DNA of 64,000 nucleotides from Kribbella pratensis. GTDB lineage: Bacteria; Actinomycetota; Actinomycetes; Propionibacteriales; Kribbellaceae. Positions 7,177 through 15,601 of this stretch are shown in pieces (within the stretch, counting starts at the first letter, position 1; the number at the start of each line of letters is the position of its first letter). A program made the position numbers and the translations under genes. The stretch is taken from the NCBI RefSeq assembly GCF_004366075.1, contig NZ_SODU01000003.1:1240001-1304000 (forward strand). The letters are read 5' to 3'. The notes under the pieces were generated by a model. That model saw only the letters and a list, made by a program, of their open reading frames with translations. It was not told the origin of the DNA and made no database searches.

Positions 7177-10100
7177 GGCAACACCGCCCGCACGAATGGC
7201 GACGTTGCCGTGTCGGCTTCGGCCAGCTGTTCGGGTTCGCCCTCGAAGACGATCCTTCCGCCGTGAGGTCCACCGCCCGGACCGAGTTCGATCAGCCAGT
7301 CGCAGGTGGCGAGCACCATCGGGTCGTGCTCCACCACCAAGACGGTGTTGCCCGCGTCGACGATCGCGTCCAACGCGCGCAGGAGTACGACGACATCGGT
7401 GGCCTGCAGGCCGACCGTGGGCTCATCGAGTACGTAGAGGCTACCGACCTTGGACGGACGGGCGAGCTCCTTGGCGAGTTTGAGTCGCTGCGCCTCACCG
7501 CCGGAGAGACTCCAACCGGGTTGGCGGACGACGAGGTAGCCAAGGCCGAGCGCGAGGGCTGCGTCGCCCACGCGACGTACGGCGTCGATGTCGCCCCACT
7601 CGTCGACGAGCTCACCGATGGTCAACGCTTCGATGTCAGCGAGCGTTCGGTCCCGCTCGCGGAGGGCGACGATCTCGCGACGGTAGCCCGAACCGCCGCA
7701 GACTTCGCAGGTCTGGCTCACCGATGGCAGGAACGACATGCTCTGTTGCCACGTTCCTTTCCCGCCGCAGGCGTCGCAGCCGTAGCTGAGGTCCTTCATC
7801 GTGATGCCCTGCTCGCGGGCCGCCTCGCTCGCGGCGAACGACTTGCGGACCGCGGTGATGAGCCCGAGGAAGCTGCCGGGTGACGTGATCTCCGCGCGGC
7901 CCTGGTCGGCGACGATCGTCCGAGCGGGAGCACCCGAAATGACCTGGTGAACCCCAGGTTCGACGCGGACGATGCCACCGCCGGAGACGTTGGTCGCCGG
8001 TCGCACAAGCCCGGGCGCGATCGTGTCGACGACGAGCGAGGACTTCCCCGACCCGGACACACCACACACGCCGGCCCGCACGCCGAGCGGGATGCGTACG
8101 TCGAGGCCGCACAGGTTGTTCTCCCGCGCTCCCGTGACCTGCATCCACTCGGTCGGCACGCGGCGGTCGCGCTGCGGGATCGCGATCCGTCCCTCGCGCA
8201 CCGCACGGGTGACCGACTCGGCGCTGTCGAGGTCGACGAGCCGGCCGCCCGCTCGGCCGGGACCGGGACCGATCTCGATGACGTCGTCGGCGGTACGAAT
8301 GAGGGTCGCGTCATGTTCGACGGCTATGACGGTGTTGCCGGCGTCGCGCAGTTCGCGCAGGGTGCCGGCGAGCGCGTCCACCTCGGACGGATGCAGACCT
8401 CGGGACGGTTCGTCGAGCAGGACGGTCATGCCGACGAGGCCGCCACCGAGTACCGACGCCAGCTTGATCCGTTGCGCCTCCCCCGCGGACAGCGTCCAGG
8501 TCGTCCGGTTCATCGTGAGATAGCCGAGCCCGACACGGCCCAGGAATCCGAGCCGGTACGACGCAACGGTACGAGCGTGGGCCGCGTGCGGATCGTCCGG
8601 CTCGTCCATCGACGCCAGTACGTCGTACAACTCGGCAAACGTGGCCGAGAACAGGTCGTTGCGGTCGCGACCCGCGATGCGCATCGCCAGGTACGGAGCG
8701 CGCAGTCGCTTGCCGCCGCACTCCCGGCACGGAAACGCTCTGGTTTCCAGGCCGCCCAGGTCGAGCCTGGCCCAGTGGTTCAGCCCCACCCAGGACGAAT
8801 CGCCGTACAGGATCCCGTGCCGGACTTCGTCGCTCAGCTCCGACCACGGCGTCGTACGCGGGTCGAACTGGTACCGCTCCGCGAATGTCCGCATCACGTC
8901 GTTGCTGCCGACCACCTCAGGACGGAACCACGCCAGACCTCCGCCAAAGCAGCGGGCCAGTGGAGCGTCGGGCTGTATGAGCGCGGCGAAGTCGAACTCC
9001 CGCTCGACGCCGATTCCCAGGCACTGCGGACAGACGGACGCGGGCGACCCCATCAGGTGACGCGGCTCGATCGGCACCGCGCTCGTCGCGCAGTCTCCGC
9101 AGACCCACGCTGCTTCCGGCGTCGGTGCGGACCGGCGAACCTGGTCACCACCGCATTCCAGGCACGACCGCACACCGGCGCGCGCCAGGACGAGGGAGAC
9201 GAGGCGGTCGAGGTCGCTCGACCGGCCAACCGTCGTACGCGCGGCATCCCAGCGCCCGGGCCCACCCGGCGGGAAGGTCGTGCCGGACGCGTCGATGCTG
9301 ATCGTCGGGCCCAGCCCGCTGAGCGAGTCGACCGGCGCCTCCGGCCCTTCGCGCACCGACTGTCGCTCGTACACCGACAGGCTCTCGAGCAACCGCCGGT
9401 CGGCCTCTGCCGCGAGTACGTCGCCGACCAACGACGACTTGCCTGAGCCCGAGACGCCGGTCACGACCGTGAATCGGCCCTTGGTGAACTGGACGTTGAT
9501 CCCTTGCAGGTTGTGAGCCCGGGCGCCGCGCACCTGGATGACCTCACTCGAGCGCCGGTCGGCCCGCGGCTTGGCGCGGGGCGTCACCCTCGGCCGCTTC
9601 TCGGCGACGGCGGGGCCGCAGTGCTGCAGGCGTCCGCCGTCGGGGCCACCACCCGGGCCGAGTTCGATACGCCAGTCGGCGGCGGCGATCACGTCTGCCT
9701 GATGTTCGACGACGACCACTGTGCAGCCGTCGGCCGTCAGCTTGTCGAGCACTGTGAGGAGCCGGTCCAGGTCGCCGGGGTGAAGCCCGGTGGTGGGCTC
9801 GTCGAGCAGCACGAGATTGCCGGCCTTCGCCTTCGTCACCTCACGGGCCAGGCGGACTCGTTGCGCTTCACCACCGGACAGACTCGGCGACGGTTGTCCA
9901 AGCGTGACGTAGCCGAGCCCGACCTCCTGCAGGGTCCGAAGGATGCGTGTCACCGCTGGGTGCTCGGCGAACAACGCGCCGGCCTCGTCAACACTCAACT
10001 CCAGCACGTCAGCGATGGACCGGCCCTCCCACATCGCCTCGAGGATCTCGGGCCGGTACCGGCGGCCTTCGCAGACCTCGCACGGAACCCAGATCGGCGC

Positions 10101-11822
10101 CAGCTCCCTGAGGCTGATGGCGACCGCGCCCATCCCCTCGCACTCCGGGCACGCGCCTTCGCCGCGGTTGAACGTGAACTCCGACGCGGACCGCCCGGTC
10201 TGCTGCGCGAACACATCGCGGATCCGATCGAACACCTTCGTGTACGTCGCCGGATTCGACCGCGGGTTGTTGCCCAGCGGTTTCTGATCGACGGCGATCG
10301 CTCGCATCGCAGGCGCGTCGATGGCCGAACAACCGACCGGCGCGCCGGCCCGGATCGACGCCAGCAACACGTCGCGAGCGAGAGTGGTTTTGCCTGCTCC
10401 CGAAGGGCCTGAGAGGACGGTCAGCGCTCCGAGCGGGATCTCGCAGTCGACAGCGCGCAGGTTGCGCAGGCCGGCGCCGGTGATGCCGATCCGCCGATCA
10501 CCGATCTTGCGGGCCGCGAGCCGGGCCCGGGTCGGGGCCGAGAAGCCGCGACCCGAGGCGGTGCCGGCCCGCCACAGTTCGGCGGGCGTTCCTTGGAAGA
10601 CGAGTTCGCCACCGCCACGGCCGCCGGCCGGGCCGATCTCGACGACATCGTCCGCCAGCGCGATCGCCGTACGGTCGTGCTCCACCATCAGGACCGGGCC
10701 CGGCAACGCCGCCATTGCCTCGAGCAACGGTTTGAGGTCGGTGTGATGCAGCCCGATGGTGGGCTCGTCGAGGACGTGCAGCAGATCCTCGAGCCGGCCA
10801 CCGAGGACGACCGCGAGTCGGATCCTTTGCGCCTCCCCCCGCGACAGCGTCGGCATCGGCCTGTCGAGGGTGAGATGGCCGAGGCCGAGCGTGACCAGCG
10901 GCCGCAGTCGCCGCAGCAGCTCGTCCCGAACGCGTGCTGCGCGCGGGCCGATCGCGAGGTCCTCGACGAACTCGAGGACCTCGCGCACCGAGCGGGCGAG
11001 CAACTCTGTCAGGGCGATCCCGGCGATGCGATGCGACGACGTGTCGATCGCGGCGTCGCGGAACGCCGACGGCTCCAGCGGCCGGACCCAGTCCGAGCAG
11101 CTCGGACAGATCGGTGCTCGGAGTACCGGCGTACCACCGAGACGAACCTCGTGTGAGCCCAACGCGTCGGCATGCTCGAGCATGCCGCGAACCTCCGCCG
11201 CAGATGCATCCGCCTGCAGGGTGGCGATCCGTACGACGACATCGTGCGGAACCGTCGGGTCGAGCCGAGGCACGCCGCTCTTCGCGGCCCACGGACGCCC
11301 GTCGATCGTGACTGCGGCGAACTGGCCCCGGAGGCCGGCGAGCAGTCGCGCGTGACTTCCGTTGAGGTGGCGCACGACCGCCACTTCCACCGGGAGGCGG
11401 CCCTTGGCGGCAAGCAGGTCCAGGGCGATGGCGAGCCGTTCTTCTCGCGAGACCGCGTGCACCGGTGCCTGGCACCGCGGACAGGTGACGTCCGCGAATC
11501 GCGCGTACAGAATGCGGAGGAACGGATGCAGGCCGACCGACGTCGCAACGGTCGAGGCGGGGTTGACGTTCAGTACGTTCTGAGCGATCGCGACCGCCGG
11601 ACCCAAGCCATCGATGCTCTTCACCTGCGCGGCCGGCACGCGTGTCCCCGGACGTCCCAGTCCCAGCGACTCGACGAACCGGCGCCGCGCCTCGGTGTAG
11701 ACCACGTCGAACGCGAGCGACGACTTCCCCGAGCCGGACACACCGACGACCGCGGTCAGGCCGGGTCCGAACGTGACATCGACGTCCCGCAGGTTGTGCT
11801 CCGCCGCACCTTGAACTCTCAT
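7173..11822 (-). CDS. Tandem (double-length) UvrA-like ABC ATPase with four nucleotide-binding domains
   Basis: A 1549-residue relative of UvrA, the damage-sensing ATPase of nucleotide excision repair, which is normally about 950 residues with two nucleotide-binding domains. Here there are four Walker A motifs (residues about 27-35, 472-480, 789-797, 1254-1262) and four signature motifs of the type S-x-G/R-GEAQR (about 325, 647, 1110, 1438), each followed by a Walker B LDEPT/S. Zinc-type Cys pairs occur near 114/117, 239/242, 558/561, 581/584, 887/890, 931/934 and 1033/1036. Each half is about 750-790 residues, so UvrB-binding or insertion domains are reduced. It reads as a covalent UvrA dimer. 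A self-resistance or DrrC/UvrA2-like role is possible. The start is 15 bp after the phosphotransferase-like gene. Confidence 0.9.
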   Translation of the reverse strand: MRVQGAAEHNLRDVDVTFGPGLTAVVGVSGSGKSSLAFDVVYTEARRRFVESLGLGRPGTRVPAAQVKSIDGLGPAVAIAQNVLNVNPASTVATSVGLHPFLRILYARFADVTCPRCQAPVHAVSREERLAIALDLLAAKGRLPVEVAVVRHLNGSHARLLAGLRGQFAAVTIDGRPWAAKSGVPRLDPTVPHDVVVRIATLQADASAAEVRGMLEHADALGSHEVRLGGTPVLRAPICPSCSDWVRPLEPSAFRDAAIDTSSHRIAGIALTELLARSVREVLEFVEDLAIGPRAARVRDELLRRLRPLVTLGLGHLTLDRPMPTLSRGEAQRIRLAVVLGGRLEDLLHVLDEPTIGLHHTDLKPLLEAMAALPGPVLMVEHDRTAIALADDVVEIGPAGGRGGGELVFQGTPAELWRAGTASGRGFSAPTRARLAARKIGDRRIGITGAGLRNLRAVDCEIPLGALTVLSGPSGAGKTTLARDVLLASIRAGAPVGCSAIDAPAMRAIAVDQKPLGNNPRSNPATYTKVFDRIRDVFAQQTGRSASEFTFNRGEGACPECEGMGAVAISLRELAPIWVPCEVCEGRRYRPEILEAMWEGRSIADVLELSVDEAGALFAEHPAVTRILRTLQEVGLGYVTLGQPSPSLSGGEAQRVRLAREVTKAKAGNLVLLDEPTTGLHPGDLDRLLTVLDKLTADGCTVVVVEHQADVIAAADWRIELGPGGGPDGGRLQHCGPAVAEKRPRVTPRAKPRADRRSSEVIQVRGARAHNLQGINVQFTKGRFTVVTGVSGSGKSSLVGDVLAAEADRRLLESLSVYERQSVREGPEAPVDSLSGLGPTISIDASGTTFPPGGPGRWDAARTTVGRSSDLDRLVSLVLARAGVRSCLECGGDQVRRSAPTPEAAWVCGDCATSAVPIEPRHLMGSPASVCPQCLGIGVEREFDFAALIQPDAPLARCFGGGLAWFRPEVVGSNDVMRTFAERYQFDPRTTPWSELSDEVRHGILYGDSSWVGLNHWARLDLGGLETRAFPCRECGGKRLRAPYLAMRIAGRDRNDLFSATFAELYDVLASMDEPDDPHAAHARTVASYRLGFLGRVGLGYLTMNRTTWTLSAGEAQRIKLASVLGGGLVGMTVLLDEPSRGLHPSEVDALAGTLRELRDAGNTVIAVEHDATLIRTADDVIEIGPGPGRAGGRLVDLDSAESVTRAVREGRIAIPQRDRRVPTEWMQVTGARENNLCGLDVRIPLGVRAGVCGVSGSGKSSLVVDTIAPGLVRPATNVSGGGIVRVEPGVHQVISGAPARTIVADQGRAEITSPGSFLGLITAVRKSFAASEAAREQGITMKDLSYGCDACGGKGTWQQSMSFLPSVSQTCEVCGGSGYRREIVALRERDRTLADIEALTIGELVDEWGDIDAVRRVGDAALALGLGYLVVRQPGWSLSGGEAQRLKLAKELARPSKVGSLYVLDEPTVGLQATDVVVLLRALDAIVDAGNTVLVVEHDPMVLATCDWLIELGPGGGPHGGRIVFEGEPEQLAEADTATSPFVRAVLP

Positions 11823-11837
11823 TGCCTGTTTCCGGAC

Positions 11838-12914
11838 CTATTTCCGGAACGCGGCTCTGGTCGCGGCCGCGGTGGAGCGGTAGTACTCCGGTGGCTCGAT
11901 GAAGGCCCATTCGTCGAACGGCACGCCGTTGGTGACCGCGCGCCGGTAGCTGAAACAGACGAGGTAGAGGGTGCGGATGTACATGACCGCCTCGAGCCGA
12001 TCGAGCTCCTCGTCGGTCGGCTCGACATGGCGGCGGTACGCGGTGACGGCGGCTTCGATGCGCTCTTCGTTGGTGAGTCGCGTCGGAGACCAGTCCCCGG
12101 TCCCCCAGATCAGGTAGGCGAAATCGGCGAGGCGCGGTCCGCGTCCGGACGCCTTCCAGTTGATTGCCACCGGCCCTCGATCGCCGATCACCGCATGATC
12201 GGGGGCGTGCAGGAGGTTGCCGTGCAGCAGGCCGTCGGGAAGGCCGTGACCGTCGTCGGCCGAACGCACCTGGTCCCGGAGGCGTTCGAAGCGCTCGCGA
12301 TCGGCCGCGGCGACCTTCGTGTCGACCGCGTCGAGAAACGCGAGGCCCGCCAGCAGGTCCTGCCGCGGCGCACCTTCACGGCTCGGGTCCTCACCGCTCG
12401 CCCCACCGGCGCGGCTGACCGAGTCGTCGAGAGGTAGCGCGTGCAGCCGTCCGAGCAGATCACCCATGATGGCGAACTTCTCGGCACCATCGGGAAGGTG
12501 ATCACCTTCGACGAATCGGGTCACGAGGACCGTGCTTCCGTCGAAATCGGACACCGCGTCGGCGACCGCGAGACGCTCCGCCGGAAAGTCGTGCCGCTCG
12601 AGGAATCGCAGGATCGCGGCATCGCCCTCGACGCTGGTCCGCCGACGAGCGGGAGGGAACGCCCGCGCGATCCACGGGTCGCCGTCGTTCCGGTCGATGC
12701 GGAACACGTAGGTCTTGTGCACACTGACCTTCGTCGCCGCGACCGCATCGATGCCGTAGCGGTTGCGAAGGTGGGCGAGCAGCCGACCGGCCACGGGCTC
12801 GTGGTCCATGCGGGAGCCGAGCCCTTCGAGGTCGGTCAGCGCCTCGGTATAGCGCTGCCCCGTCGCCGCGGCATGACGCCGTACGACCTTCTTGAAGTTG
12901 CTGTCCCTGGTCAT
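11838..12914 (-). CDS. Aminoglycoside phosphotransferase-fold protein with substituted catalytic residues
   Basis: 358-residue APH/choline-kinase-fold protein; the start chosen is ATG 12914 with GGAGG upstream. The fold is shown by the ATP-lobe, the brace VTRFVEGDHLP and the C-lobe motifs LLHGNLLHAPDH and VAINWKASGRGPRLADFAY. Normal family members have HGDxxxxN and xDWE-type motifs. Here both Asp residues are Asn (N233, N252) and the metal-binding Asn is Pro, so phosphotransfer is doubtful. The N-terminal 30 residues (VRRHAAATGQRYTEAL) resemble a short helical motif common in actinobacterial proteins. It is first gene of the operon with the tandem UvrA, 15 bp downstream. Confidence 0.75.
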   Translation of the reverse strand: MTRDSNFKKVVRRHAAATGQRYTEALTDLEGLGSRMDHEPVAGRLLAHLRNRYGIDAVAATKVSVHKTYVFRIDRNDGDPWIARAFPPARRRTSVEGDAAILRFLERHDFPAERLAVADAVSDFDGSTVLVTRFVEGDHLPDGAEKFAIMGDLLGRLHALPLDDSVSRAGGASGEDPSREGAPRQDLLAGLAFLDAVDTKVAAADRERFERLRDQVRSADDGHGLPDGLLHGNLLHAPDHAVIGDRGPVAINWKASGRGPRLADFAYLIWGTGDWSPTRLTNEERIEAAVTAYRRHVEPTDEELDRLEAVMYIRTLYLVCFSYRRAVTNGVPFDEWAFIEPPEYYRSTAAATRAAFRK

Positions 12915-13092
12915 GACAAGCCTCCTCCGACACCCTCGTCCCCAGCGACGCGGTGTTGAGAGATGGCCTGCAGACATCGACGACCGAGAGGGCAGATCCC
13001 CTTCGCCACTGGAACCCCGGCTGGGCGGACGTTCCACAGCTCGGCGACCGGTCGACGCCGTTCCGCCAATCTCCCCGACCGGCGTCATCCTT

Positions 13093-13139
13093 GTCAAGCA
13101 GGGTCAAGCAGGGTCAAGCAGGGTCAAGCAGGGTCAAGC
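13093..13139. repeat. 10-bp tandem direct repeat over the stop codon of the sensor kinase gene
   Basis: The unit GTCAAGCAGG occurs four times in perfect tandem (13093, 13103, 13113, 13123), and a fifth degenerate copy begins at 13133. Read on the minus strand this is CTTGACCCTG repeated; the last coding residues of the kinase (Leu-Asp-Pro-Ala-stop) lie in the first minus-strand copies. Copy-number change here would leave the protein intact, because the TGA is created inside the repeat and repeated copies fall after it. Confidence 0.95.
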
Positions 13140-14332
13140 GGGAGGGCGACGGTGACCTGGAGGCCGCCGCCTTCCCGGGGGACGGCGGTGACGGTGCCGC
13201 CGTGCGCTTCGGTGACCGAGCGGACGATGGACAGGCCCAGACCGGCGCCTTTGGTGCTGACCAGGCGTTCGGCGCCCAGGCGGTAGAAGGGTTTGAAGAG
13301 GGATTCGACTTCGTACGGCGGGATCTCCGGGCCGGTGTTCGTGACCACGATCTGCACGCAATCGTCGGCTGTCCTGCTGAGCACCCGGACCCACCGCTCC
13401 CCCGAGGGCTGGTTGTGGCGGATACCGTTCTCGACCAGGTTGTGGACCAGTCGTTCCAGCAACAACGCGTCGCCGCGTGTGGGCGCCTCGCCGGGGCTGC
13501 GGATCAGCTCGACGCCGGCCGCGGCGGCTTCTGTGGTGAGTTGGGCGGTGACGTGGTTGACGACGTCGGCGAGGTTTACCGGGTAGACAGTCGACAGGTG
13601 TCTCTCGGAGTCCGCGAGGATCAGCAGCCCGTCGATGAGTTGCTCGTGGCGGGCGTTGATCGTCAGGAGGCTCTCGCCCAGTTCCTTGACGTCCGTGGAC
13701 GCCGTACGTCGATGCATTGCCACTTCGACCAGCGCGCGGCCGAGGGTCAACGGCGTACGGAGTTCGTGGGAGGCGTTGGCGACGAAGCGGCGTTGGCCGT
13801 CGAACGAATGGTCCAGGCGCTCGACCATCGTGTCGAAGGCGTCGGCCAGGTTCTTCACCTCGTCGTCGGGGCCCTTCAACGCGATCCGCTCGTGCAGCGC
13901 GGACGGCGTCAAAGCGATCCGCCGCGCCGTGTCGGTGACGCGATGCAAGGGCGCCAGCACCCGCCCCGCCACCAACCACCCGAATCCCGCCGCCAGCCCA
14001 CCCACCAGGACCAGCGCGATACTCCCTTGCGTCAGCAGCGACTTGATCGCGGCTTGCCTCACCTGCTCGCGCTGCTCGTTCATCACCCGTTCCGCGTCGG
14101 AGCCCGTCAGCAGAGCACCGTCCTTGTTCAGCACGTAGGCCTGATCAGGTCGCGGCGGCCTACTGGCAGTGCCCGACGGACTCAGGTACGTCCCCTTCAC
14201 GATCACCTGGTACTTCTGACCCAGGTTCGCGGTGAACAGGGCGTACGTCACCCCGAGCAGGACCACGCCGGCGACCATGAACAGGCCGCCGTACAGCAGC
14301 GTCAGCCGCCCCCGTAACGTCAGCCGCCTCAC
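13124..14332 (-). CDS. Two-component sensor histidine kinase
   Basis: Membrane histidine kinase of 402 residues from the GTG that overlaps the regulator stop (GTGA). Order of domains: first membrane helix about residues 10-32, an extracytoplasmic loop of about 70 residues, second helix near 110-130, HAMP linker, then the H box NASHELRTPL, N box NLVENGIRHN, and G boxes ending GAGLGLSIVRSVTEAHGG. The longer open frame upstream overlaps the regulator gene and is not credible. It forms a pair with the OmpR-type regulator and probably senses envelope or drug stress, given the divergent efflux genes. Confidence 0.93.
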   Translation of the reverse strand: MRRLTLRGRLTLLYGGLFMVAGVVLLGVTYALFTANLGQKYQVIVKGTYLSPSGTASRPPRPDQAYVLNKDGALLTGSDAERVMNEQREQVRQAAIKSLLTQGSIALVLVGGLAAGFGWLVAGRVLAPLHRVTDTARRIALTPSALHERIALKGPDDEVKNLADAFDTMVERLDHSFDGQRRFVANASHELRTPLTLGRALVEVAMHRRTASTDVKELGESLLTINARHEQLIDGLLILADSERHLSTVYPVNLADVVNHVTAQLTTEAAAAGVELIRSPGEAPTRGDALLLERLVHNLVENGIRHNQPSGERWVRVLSRTADDCVQIVVTNTGPEIPPYEVESLFKPFYRLGAERLVSTKGAGLGLSIVRSVTEAHGGTVTAVPREGGGLQVTVALPLDPA

Positions 14333-14994
14333 GGGATGCGGTAGCCGACGCCGGTGACGGTCTCGACCAGGCCCGGCTCGCCCAGTTTCCGGCGCAGCTT
14401 CAGGATCGTCAGCCGGACCGCTCCGGTGAACGGGTCCACGTGCTCGTCCCATGCCTTCTCCAGCAGTTGTTCGGCCGACACGGTCGCGCCGTCGGCTCGC
14501 AGCAGCTCCACGAGTACGGCGAATTCCTTCTTCGACAACGGCACGTACCGGCCGTCCCGGAAAACTTCGTGCCGCGCCGGGTCGAGGGTGACCCCGGCGC
14601 GTCGCAGTACGGGCGGATCGGCCGGGCGGCTCCGCCGGCCCAGCGCCAGTACTCGCGCGGCCAGCTCGGCGAACGCGAACGGCTTGGTCAAGTAGTCGTC
14701 CGCGCCCAGTCCGAGCCCCTCGACACGGTCGGTCACGGCGGCCGCCGCGGTCAGCATCAGCACCCGCGTGGCAGATCCGGAAGCCACCAGCTGACGGCAC
14801 ACCTCGTCCCCGTGGACGACCGGAATGTCGCGGTCCAGCACGAGTACGTCGTACGCGTTCACCGACAGCCGTTCCAGCGCCGCGCCGCCGTCACCGGCCA
14901 CGTCGACGGCATGTGAGTCGTCGCGCAGCCATTCCGCGATCGCTGCCGCCAGCAACGGCTCGTCCTCGACCACCAGTACCCGCACGCACCCCAT
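14329..14994 (-). CDS. Two-component response regulator, OmpR/PhoB family
   Basis: 221-residue regulator with an N-terminal receiver domain (VRVLVVEDEPLLAAAI, phospho-acceptor Asp in YDVLVLDRDIPVVHGD, conserved Lys in DDYLTKPFAFAEL) and a C-terminal winged helix (SKKEFAVLVELLRADGATVSAEQLLEKAW, then VRLTILKLRRKLGEPGLVETVTGVGYRIP). ATG 14994 is chosen; a GTG three codons downstream is an alternative. It is transcribed divergently from the lipoprotein/efflux operon, and the intervening 11-bp phased repeats at 15011-15054 are its likely binding site. Confidence 0.94.
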   Translation of the reverse strand: MGCVRVLVVEDEPLLAAAIAEWLRDDSHAVDVAGDGGAALERLSVNAYDVLVLDRDIPVVHGDEVCRQLVASGSATRVLMLTAAAAVTDRVEGLGLGADDYLTKPFAFAELAARVLALGRRSRPADPPVLRRAGVTLDPARHEVFRDGRYVPLSKKEFAVLVELLRADGATVSAEQLLEKAWDEHVDPFTGAVRLTILKLRRKLGEPGLVETVTGVGYRIP

Positions 14995-15010
14995 GATCCC
15001 CGACATCGGT

Positions 15011-15054
15011 GTTTCCGCCGTGTTTCCGCACTCGGAAACGGTCCGGAAACGGCC
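15011..15054. promoter_or_regulatory. Four-unit 11-bp phased operator between regulator and efflux operon
   Basis: Two direct units GTTTCCGCCGT and GTTTCCGCACT (15011, 15022) are followed without a gap by two units in the opposite orientation, CGGAAACGGTC and CGGAAACGGCC (15033, 15044). The core GTTTCCG is identical in all four, each exactly 11 bp from the next. A fifth core lies at 15072-15078. OmpR-family regulators bind tandem sites with 10-11 bp phasing, so this is the natural operator for autoregulation and control of the divergent transporter genes. Confidence 0.65.
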
Positions 15055-15091
15055 GACCGAGAAAGGTTTGGCGGAAACGAGAGGAGCACCG

Positions 15092-15601
15092 ATGCGCAAC
15101 ACCATTCTGGCCGTTTCCGTTCTGGTCGCCGGCCTGATCCTGACCGGCTGCGGGGCCGACGAGCCCGATGCCCAGGTCGCCTCCGGGGGCGGAGGGCAGC
15201 AGTCCACGGCGCCGAGCAGTGCGCCGGCCAGCCTCAGCCGGGACGAGATGGCGGTCAAGTTCACCCAGTGCCTGCGGGAGAACGGCCTGAACGTCCCGGA
15301 CCCGGAACCGGGCAAGGGCCCGATGCTGAAGTTCGACAAGGGCTCCGGAGTCACGCAGGAGCTGGTCGAGAAGGCCATGCAGGCGTGCCAGCAGTACAAC
15401 CCGCAGGCTCAGGGCAGCGCCAACCCGCAGCAGGCGGAAAACGGCAGAAAGTACGCCGAGTGCATGCGGAAAAACGGGGTCGAGAAGTTTCCGGACCCGA
15501 AGCCGGACCAGCGCGGCATCATGATCGGGCCGGGCGTGGCGGACGATCCCGACTTCAAGAAGGCGCAGGACGCCTGCCAGAGCATCCTGGCGGGACGCTG
15601 A
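15092..15601 (+). CDS. Secreted lipoprotein with two Cys-containing repeats
   Basis: 169-residue lipoprotein: a hydrophobic signal peptide ends in the lipobox LTGC, with the lipidated Cys at residue 20. After a Ser/Gly-rich linker there are two similar segments, FTQCLRENGLNVPDPEPG and YAECMRKNGVEKFPDPKPD, each followed by a Cys in an AMQAC or AQDAC helix. Homologues of this type sit beside efflux adaptor genes in actinobacteria; function is unknown. The start has GAGGAGCACC upstream, and the stop overlaps the next start by one base. Confidence 0.82.
   Translation: MRNTILAVSVLVAGLILTGCGADEPDAQVASGGGGQQSTAPSSAPASLSRDEMAVKFTQCLRENGLNVPDPEPGKGPMLKFDKGSGVTQELVEKAMQACQQYNPQAQGSANPQQAENGRKYAECMRKNGVEKFPDPKPDQRGIMIGPGVADDPDFKKAQDACQSILAGR

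Noticed and set aside
7173..11822. The double-length UvrA considered as two genes joined by a lost stop codon
   Set aside because: The junction (about residues 735-765) reads as a basic linker in frame with no residual start signal. Both halves differ in zinc and linker regions, so it looks like an established fusion.
13093..13139. Short tandem repeats considered as a CRISPR remnant
   Set aside because: Units are contiguous 10-mers without spacers and there are no cas genes.
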